A stretch of DNA of 64,000 nt from Prevotella sp. (GTDB lineage Bacteria > Bacteroidota > Bacteroidia > Bacteroidales > Bacteroidaceae): positions 306,313 to 370,312 of the forward strand of contig JAEEXI010000001.1 of the NCBI GenBank assembly GCA_016291495.1, read 5' to 3'. Positions within the stretch are counted from its first letter, which is position 1; each line of letters begins with the position of its first letter. Shown in pieces: positions 59,399 through 64,000 of the stretch. The notes under the pieces were generated by a model. It did no database searches, was not told the origin of the DNA, and saw nothing but the letters and a program-made list of their open reading frames with translations. The position numbers were made by a program, and so were the translations under genes.

Positions 59399-60586
59399 AT
59401 GATAACAGTAAATTTCAAACAAGGACGACTGATAGGGTCTATAGCTTCCCTGCTCGTGGGATTACTTGTATTGACGGCTTGTGGCAGTAAGAAGACTTCT
59501 TCCGTAGTAGGAGAGGCTGCAGGTGACTGGGACTCTGCCTCCATCATCCGTCCACAGTATGCCAAAGGCTTTTTGGTGAAGTATCTGGACGGCGGGGTGC
59601 GACTGGTGGAGGTGTCAGACCCTCAGAAAGATACTGACAAGATGCCCATCAGTTATCAGTTTGCCTTGGTGCCGAAAAGCAGCGATGCCCAAGTGCCTGA
59701 GGGTTATACGAGGGTAGAGGTGCCTGTCAGTCGTACGCTGGTGATGACGATGCTGCAGCTCTCGAACTTCACGGCATTGGATGCGCACGACGTCGTGAAA
59801 GGCATCACTGGAACGAAGAATCTGTTTAACAAGGATATCAAGCAACGGGTGAAGGATGGCCGTATCGTGAAAATCGGTATGGAGGGTGAGTTCGACCCAG
59901 AACTGATACTTGCTGCAAATCCTGAAGTAATTTTCATATCTCCTTTTAAACGTGGAGGTTATGACGCCATCAAAGAGACTGGTATTACGCTGATTCCGCA
60001 TCTAGGCTATAAGGAGTTGGAGGCACTCGGACAGGCTGAGTGGGTGAAGTTCGTCGGTTTGTTTATCGGTAAGGAAAAGGAGGCTAACGAACTCTTTGCT
60101 GGTATCGAACAGCGTTATAACAGTTTAAAGTTGAAAGTTGATAGTTTAAAGTTGAAAGAGCTTCCTACAGTCTTTAGTGGTGAGATGCATGGTGGCAACT
60201 GGTATGCCGTAGGCGGTAGGAACTTCCTCGCCCAGTTGTTCCGTGATGCAGGTGCCGAGTATATTATCAAGAACGATGATACGGGTGGCTCGAACATCGA
60301 GTTTGAACAGATGTACGCAATGGCGGCAAATGCTGACTACTGGCGTATTCTGAACAGTTATCCCGATACGTTCTCCTATGAGGCGCTGAAAGCCTCCGAA
60401 CCCCGTAATGAACTCTTCAAGGCGTTCAAGGAGAAGAAGGTCATCTACTGCAATATGAAGCAGACTCCTTATTACGAGTCGACGCCTGTAGAGCCTGACG
60501 TAGTACTGAAAGACCTGTTGGCCATCTTCCATCCGGAACTGGTAGAGAAGGACTATCAACCGAAATACTATCGCCTGTTGAAATGA
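59399..60586 (+). CDS. Cobalamin/iron-siderophore ABC transporter substrate-binding lipoprotein (BtuF-like)
   Basis: I start at 59399 (MITVNFKQGRLIGSIASLLV), giving 395 residues. A longer frame from 59336 lies within the DUF5686 gene. The lipobox is in LLVLTACGSKK. Two Rossmann lobes are joined by a long helix, with LMLSNFTALDAHDVVKG-like and AANPEVIFISPFKRGGYDAI motifs typical of cluster B binding proteins. The segment SLKLKVDSLKLKE (about residues 240-252) comes from a heptamer array. The BtuC-type permease gene overlaps by 4 bases. B12 genes nearby favour cobalamin as the ligand. Confidence 0.88.
   Translation: MITVNFKQGRLIGSIASLLVGLLVLTACGSKKTSSVVGEAAGDWDSASIIRPQYAKGFLVKYLDGGVRLVEVSDPQKDTDKMPISYQFALVPKSSDAQVPEGYTRVEVPVSRTLVMTMLQLSNFTALDAHDVVKGITGTKNLFNKDIKQRVKDGRIVKIGMEGEFDPELILAANPEVIFISPFKRGGYDAIKETGITLIPHLGYKELEALGQAEWVKFVGLFIGKEKEANELFAGIEQRYNSLKLKVDSLKLKELPTVFSGEMHGGNWYAVGGRNFLAQLFRDAGAEYIIKNDDTGGSNIEFEQMYAMAANADYWRILNSYPDTFSYEALKASEPRNELFKAFKEKKVIYCNMKQTPYYESTPVEPDVVLKDLLAIFHPELVEKDYQPKYYRLLK
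60123..60157. repeat. Intragenic heptamer array in the BtuF-like gene
   Basis: Words GTTTAAA, GTTGAAA, GTTGATA, GTTTAAA, GTTGAAA (35 bp). They encode SLKLKVDSLKLKE, a 7-residue repeat in a helical region. Confidence 0.75.
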
Positions 60587-61617
60587 GAAATCGTGTACTT
60601 CCCATCATCCTATTATTAGTATTGGGCATCCTGATACTGTTTGTGCTGAACCTGTTGCTGGGTACTGTGAAGATTCCCGTAGGTGACATCGTTGCTACGC
60701 TAATGGGGAGTCAAGAGGTATCGGAGATTACGCGTAATATCATCTGGAGTTCACGAGTGCCGCAGGCGCTGACGGCAATGGTAGCTGGTGCAGGACTGGC
60801 TGTAAGTGGTTTGCAGATGCAGACCGTATTCCGCAATCCGCTGGCAGGTCCGTCGGTGTTGGGAATCTCCAATGGTGCCTCGCTGGGTGTGGCCTTTGTC
60901 GTATTGCTGTCAGGTTCCTTGGGAGGTGTCGCCCTGAGTCGCTTAGGCTATATCGGCGATGTGGCGATGTCGGTGGCTGCCATTGTCGGTGCCCTTGCCG
61001 TGATGACGCTGATTCTCTATGTGTCACAGAAGGTAAAAGGCAATGTCACCTTGCTGATTATCGGTGTGATGATTGGCTATCTCGCCACAGCGGTGATTGG
61101 CGTCTTGAAGTTTTTCTCTGCCGAAGAGGACATCAAGGCTTATGTGGTGTGGGGACTGGGTTCCTTTGCGCGAGTGTCTGGCAACCAGATGGTGCTCTTC
61201 GTCGTATTGATGGCCATCCTGTTGCCGTTGAGCATGTTGCTGATAAAGACGATGAATTTGTTGCTGTTGGGCGACGGCTATGCCCGTAACTTAGGCTTGA
61301 ACATCCGTCGGGCCCGCATGCAGGTCATTCTCTGTTCTGGTGTGTTGGTGGCTATTGTAACCGCCTATTGCGGACCCATCATGTTCATCGGACTGGCTGT
61401 GCCGCACCTCTGTCGCGCCCTTTTCCGCAGCAGCGACCATCGTATCCTGATGCCTGGAACCCTCTTGGCAGGAGCCGCCTTGGCGTTGTTCTGCAATTTG
61501 GTGGCTCGCATGCCTGGCTTCGAGGGAGCCCTGCCTGTCAATAGTGTGACGGCCTTAGTAGGTGCCCCTGTCATTGCGGGTGTATTGTTCCGTCGTCATC
61601 AATCAATAGAAGAGTAA
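60583..61617 (+). CDS. FecCD/BtuC family ABC transporter permease
   Basis: The 344-residue protein has about ten helices and the family motifs SRVPQALTAMVAGAGLAVSG, FRNPLAGPSVLGISNGASLG and GPIMFIGLAVPHLCRAL. It overlaps the binding-protein gene by ATGA. The partner ATPase is not next to it: the next gene on the plus side is absent and its last 47 bases overlap the convergent CbiJ-CbiD gene. The ATPase must be elsewhere. Confidence 0.93.
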   Translation: MRNRVLPIILLLVLGILILFVLNLLLGTVKIPVGDIVATLMGSQEVSEITRNIIWSSRVPQALTAMVAGAGLAVSGLQMQTVFRNPLAGPSVLGISNGASLGVAFVVLLSGSLGGVALSRLGYIGDVAMSVAAIVGALAVMTLILYVSQKVKGNVTLLIIGVMIGYLATAVIGVLKFFSAEEDIKAYVVWGLGSFARVSGNQMVLFVVLMAILLPLSMLLIKTMNLLLLGDGYARNLGLNIRRARMQVILCSGVLVAIVTAYCGPIMFIGLAVPHLCRALFRSSDHRILMPGTLLAGAALALFCNLVARMPGFEGALPVNSVTALVGAPVIAGVLFRRHQSIEE

Positions 61618-63316
61618 GTTCCGTATGGGGAACTAATAGCAGACAATGCCGCATACAATGTTGGATGATGACCCGACAGAAGTCTTCCGTCTTTTCTTTA
61701 GGTATTTTCTCCCATAATTCTCGGGCGAGCGTCAGTTGGCTGTCGACGATGGAAAGCTGACAGTTGGCCTCTTGCAGCATTTGCTGGATGAAATCCTTGT
61801 TCATCGTAGAACGGCGACTATGGGTATCCAAATGGCCTTCAGCCAGTTTCACGGCTTTTCCTAACATCACGCCGAGGGTGACCTGGGGAATTTGTAATTC
61901 ATCAGCCATCTTCAACGTCTCACCGATATAGTTGCCATATTGCACGAAAGCCTGTTGGGGCAGGTTAGGGTAGCGGTCTTTGAGGTATCGCTCGCTTTTG
62001 CCACCGCTGTTGATGACCACACGATCCGTTCCGCTGGCCTTAGCCACCTCCATACATTTACGGATACTGCTGATAAAAGCCTCCTCAGAGAATGGTTTTA
62101 CGATGCCGCTTACGCCAATAATTGAGATGCCTCCCTCGATGCCCAGTCGCGGATTGAAGGTTTTTTTGGCAATTTTCTCACCGTTGGGGATGCTGATAGT
62201 AACTTTTAGAGGTGAGAGGTGAGAGGTGAGAGGTGAGAGAATAGATTGGAGGTTCTCTCGTATCATCTCACGAGGTCCTTTGTTGATGGCTGCCTCTCCT
62301 GGCGGAAAGTCAAAGCCGGGTAGTGTGAATCGGCCCACGCCCTCGCCGCCTTTGATTTCAAAACCATCGGAATGCTCCACACTTGCCCTTACCTCTATAC
62401 CATTCGTCACGTCAGGGTCGTCACCAGCCTCCTTGATACAGAAGGCATAGCCCTCGCCATATCCGACGGCTACAGCAATCGTCTCGCCATTTGGCAATAG
62501 TACAGGCACCTCCGAAGGAGTCTCTTCTTTCGTCAGTCTTATGGTAGCAGCCACTGCCGCCGCTGTGGCACACGTCCCCGTCGTCAGTCCGCTATGCAAC
62601 GGGAAGAAGTCGGGTAGGATACGCTCTATGGAACGCCGCAAACCATAAGGTCCATTGACGATGTTGGAAAACAATAATTGCGAGCGTTTGATGACAATCA
62701 TCCGCATCCCTTTAGCTTTCGCTTCCTCCACCTTCTCGACATAACCGCCACTCAGTCCCGACTCTTTCATCAGGATGGCATCCGCCTCGGGCATAGTCTC
62801 ATCCTCATAGAAACAAAGCTGTTCGTCCGTCGCCCCTTGTTGGCGAGCCAGCTCCATGCTGCTCTCCCGATTCAGTATTCTGTAGACGACCTTCACCCCC
62901 TTAGACTCCAACCACTTCAGCTTGCCGATGCTCTGCACACCCGTTGTGGCGAGCAAGGAACGAATGTCCGTCGGCACCTGTGAGTAGTCGTCAATCCAAG
63001 TGATGTCCTTGTCTCGTGGAGGGTAGATGCGTTCGTAGCGAATGACGGGAATCTGCATCTCGGAAGCCACATCAGCTATCGTATCATGCAGCGTCGAGGC
63101 AAAAGGGTGGGCGGCATCCACCATCAACTGTATCTCGTGCTCACGGACAAACGCCTTCATCGCCTCACTGTCCATCGCACCATCCGTGCGCTGCCCGTAG
63201 CGTAGCGTGATATCCTGCTCGCCAGTCTTCGTACTGTAGAAGTAAGGCGACCCTGCCTCTTCCAGTACCTCTACGGCCTTGCGTCCTTCCGTTGCTCCTC
63301 CGAATACCAGTATCAT
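61571..63316 (-). CDS. CbiJ-CbiD fusion: precorrin-6A reductase and cobalt-precorrin-5B C1-methyltransferase
   Basis: The 581 residues carry two corrin-ring enzymes. Residues 1-240 are CbiJ/CobK (ILVFGGATEGRKAVEVLEEA, VDAAHPFASTLHDTIADVA). From about 244 comes CbiD (LTTGTCATAAAVAATIRLTK, GFDFPPGEAAINKGPREMIR, GIEGGISIIGVSGIVKPFSE). Such fusions are known in Bacteroidota. Residues ILSPLTSHLSPLK and QLSIVDSQLTL are encoded by heptamer arrays. A TATCTTTG promoter box lies 34 bases upstream. It converges on the permease gene with 47 bases of overlap. Confidence 0.95.
   Translation of the reverse strand: MILVFGGATEGRKAVEVLEEAGSPYFYSTKTGEQDITLRYGQRTDGAMDSEAMKAFVREHEIQLMVDAAHPFASTLHDTIADVASEMQIPVIRYERIYPPRDKDITWIDDYSQVPTDIRSLLATTGVQSIGKLKWLESKGVKVVYRILNRESSMELARQQGATDEQLCFYEDETMPEADAILMKESGLSGGYVEKVEEAKAKGMRMIVIKRSQLLFSNIVNGPYGLRRSIERILPDFFPLHSGLTTGTCATAAAVAATIRLTKEETPSEVPVLLPNGETIAVAVGYGEGYAFCIKEAGDDPDVTNGIEVRASVEHSDGFEIKGGEGVGRFTLPGFDFPPGEAAINKGPREMIRENLQSILSPLTSHLSPLKVTISIPNGEKIAKKTFNPRLGIEGGISIIGVSGIVKPFSEEAFISSIRKCMEVAKASGTDRVVINSGGKSERYLKDRYPNLPQQAFVQYGNYIGETLKMADELQIPQVTLGVMLGKAVKLAEGHLDTHSRRSTMNKDFIQQMLQEANCQLSIVDSQLTLARELWEKIPKEKTEDFCRVIIQHCMRHCLLLVPHTELTLLLIDDDGTIHPQ
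61732..61766. repeat. Degenerate intragenic heptamer array in cbiJD
   Basis: Words TCAGTTG, GCTGTCG, ACGATGG, AAAGCTG, ACAGTTG. On the coding strand they give NCQLSIVDSQLTL, which echoes the 7-residue pattern of the other arrays. Confidence 0.4.
62204..62238. repeat. Intragenic heptamer array in cbiJD (exact)
   Basis: A degenerate TTTTAGA is followed by four identical GGTGAGA units (62211-62238). On the coding strand they give SILSPLTSHLSPLKV. Confidence 0.8.
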
Positions 63317-63349
63317 GATTCCAACTGTTTCATTCTTCTATTCGTACTG

Positions 63350-63357
63350 CAAAGATA
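63350..63357 (-). promoter_or_regulatory. -7 box for cbiJD
   Basis: The minus strand reads TATCTTTG-CAGT, matching TAnnTTTG, 34 bases before the start. No clear -33 element and no cobalamin-riboswitch core were seen upstream. Confidence 0.5.
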
Positions 63358-63419
63358 CGACTTTTTTGTTAATATGTTATGCTTTATTCAGCAAAACGTG
63401 TACGTTCGCATTTTTATTA

Positions 63420-63454
63420 ACACAGAGGCTCTGGAAAATCTCGAGCCTCTGTGT
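63420..63454. terminator. Strong 12-bp hairpin between cbiJD and the PFOR gene
   Basis: ACACAGAGGCTC (63420-63431) and GAGCCTCTGTGT (63443-63454) pair perfectly with an 11-base loop. On plus, CTCTTTG follows; on minus, TTAATAAAAATG. Without a T-run it is at best a weak terminator, and no gene is seen that it would serve. Confidence 0.4.
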
Positions 63455-63504
63455 CTCTTTGTCCAATCCTTACCGCTTCCTGTTAGGTGTTCTGAATGCT
63501 AACC

Positions 63505-63546
63505 GATGAAAAGAAAAGCGGCGCATCCGTTGTGGGTGCGCCGCTT
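63505..63546 (-). terminator. Terminator of the PFOR gene
   Basis: AAGCGGCGCA (63516-63525) pairs with TGCGCCGCTT (63537-63546), 10 bp with an 11-base loop. On the minus strand it is followed by TTCTTTTC. It lies 20 bases after the PFOR stop codon. Confidence 0.8.
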
Positions 63547-63566
63547 GCTATAGATAGGATAGGGGA

Positions 63567-64000
63567 TTAATCCTCCCAATTCTCCTGTGACTTGCGGATG
63601 TAAGTCTTGTAACGGATCTGAGCCATCTTCTGTGCCTCAGCGAACAGCTCCTCGGCCTCGTTAGGATATGCCTTCTTCACTGACAGGTAACGAACCTCAC
63701 CGAGCAGGAAGTCGTGGAAGTTCTCCCAGTTAGGCTCCTTAGAGTCGAGTGAGAATGGATTCTTGCCTTCCTCAGCCAGAGCTGGGTTGTAGCGCCACAG
63801 GTGCCAGTAACCGCACTCCACAGCCTTCTTCTCCTCGGCCTGGCTCTTACCCATACCGCCCTTGGCCTTCAGACCGTGGTTGATACATGGAGCGTAGGCG
63901 ATGATGATTGAAGGTCCGTGCCAAGCCTCAGCCTCGCGGATAGCCTTGAGGGTCTGTGCGTGGTCGGCGCCCATAGCAATCTGAGCTACATATACATAAC
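63567..64000 (-). CDS. nifJ: Pyruvate:ferredoxin (flavodoxin) oxidoreductase, C-terminal part (partial at right edge)
   Basis: The frame runs to the window edge with no start, so only the last 144 residues are seen. YVYVAQIAMGADHAQTLKAI, then GPSIIIAYAPCINHGLK and the closing FAEAQKMAQIRYKTYIRKSQ are the conserved C-terminal end of single-chain PFOR, with one cluster/TPP-domain cysteine in APCINHG. The enzyme oxidises pyruvate to acetyl-CoA plus CO2 and reduces ferredoxin, a hallmark of anaerobes. An internal methionine at 63974 is not the start. Confidence 0.95.
   Translation of the reverse strand, partial: YVYVAQIAMGADHAQTLKAIREAEAWHGPSIIIAYAPCINHGLKAKGGMGKSQAEEKKAVECGYWHLWRYNPALAEEGKNPFSLDSKEPNWENFHDFLLGEVRYLSVKKAYPNEAEELFAEAQKMAQIRYKTYIRKSQENWED

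Overview
The window looks like chromosomal DNA from a member of Bacteroidota, order Bacteroidales, most likely Prevotellaceae (Prevotella or a close relative). The evidence is the gene families (two-component-regulator propeller protein, CbiJ-CbiD fusion, DUF4295 next to rpmB-rpmG, AURKAIP1/COX24-domain micro-protein, BspA-type leucine-rich repeats, Rho with a long N-terminal insertion) and many upstream boxes of the Bacteroidota sigma-factor type (TAnnTTTG, sometimes with TTTG 19-20 bases further upstream). I see no rRNA, tRNA, CRISPR array, insertion sequence or prophage.

Layout. 1-13,300 is mostly housekeeping on the minus strand: a partial glycosyltransferase, rng, a bS22-like micro-protein, HU, ribE, a large sensor propeller protein, glyA, rho and a family-10-like glycosidase, with cstA divergent. 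13,300-17,800 is a plus-strand run (outer-membrane barrel, nadC, M23 peptidase, C69 dipeptidase). Then come pyrBI, divergent engB and a WG-repeat lipoprotein. 21,070-24,590 is an AT-rich accessory island of lipoproteins and a leucine-rich-repeat surface protein, bordered by gene-poor DNA with a C12 run and a palindromic promoter repeat. 24,590-31,010 holds an RND efflux pair and htpG (minus). 31,140-39,140 is a plus-strand series: map, tsaD, a PncC-type cinA, rpmB-rpmG-DUF4295, ftsY, rimO, two HU-family genes (one an HU-TM-LysM fusion) and cbiB.

39,100-45,220 is a redox/iron locus: a porin, imelysin, di-heme oxidoreductase and a CcsA-like periplasmic domain in one operon, divergent from a hemerythrin-LuxR regulator. 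45,220-48,320 holds lower-ligand cobalamin genes (HAD phosphatase, cobS, cobU, cobT). 48,605-59,372 is a nine-gene cluster that looks like a reduced and unusual relative of aryl-polyene/flexirubin loci: GNAT acyltransferase, ketosynthase, ACP, hotdog dehydratase, MMPL exporter, FAD desaturase/isomerase-like enzyme, FabG, LolA-like carrier and a DUF5686 outer-membrane protein. 59,399-63,316 returns to B12 (binding protein, BtuC-type permease, CbiJ-CbiD fusion), and the right edge is the end of a pyruvate:ferredoxin oxidoreductase gene.

The most unexpected signal is at nucleotide scale. Short tandem arrays, nearly all with a 7-base period and related heptamer words, lie between genes (often running from a stop codon to the next start codon) and also inside conserved enzyme genes (htpG, cobT twice, cbiJD twice, the B12 binding protein, cbiB, the glycosidase, the M23 signal peptide). 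There they encode 7-residue repeats. A second dispersed element is a palindrome of about 92 bp, present twice, that ends in a promoter box.
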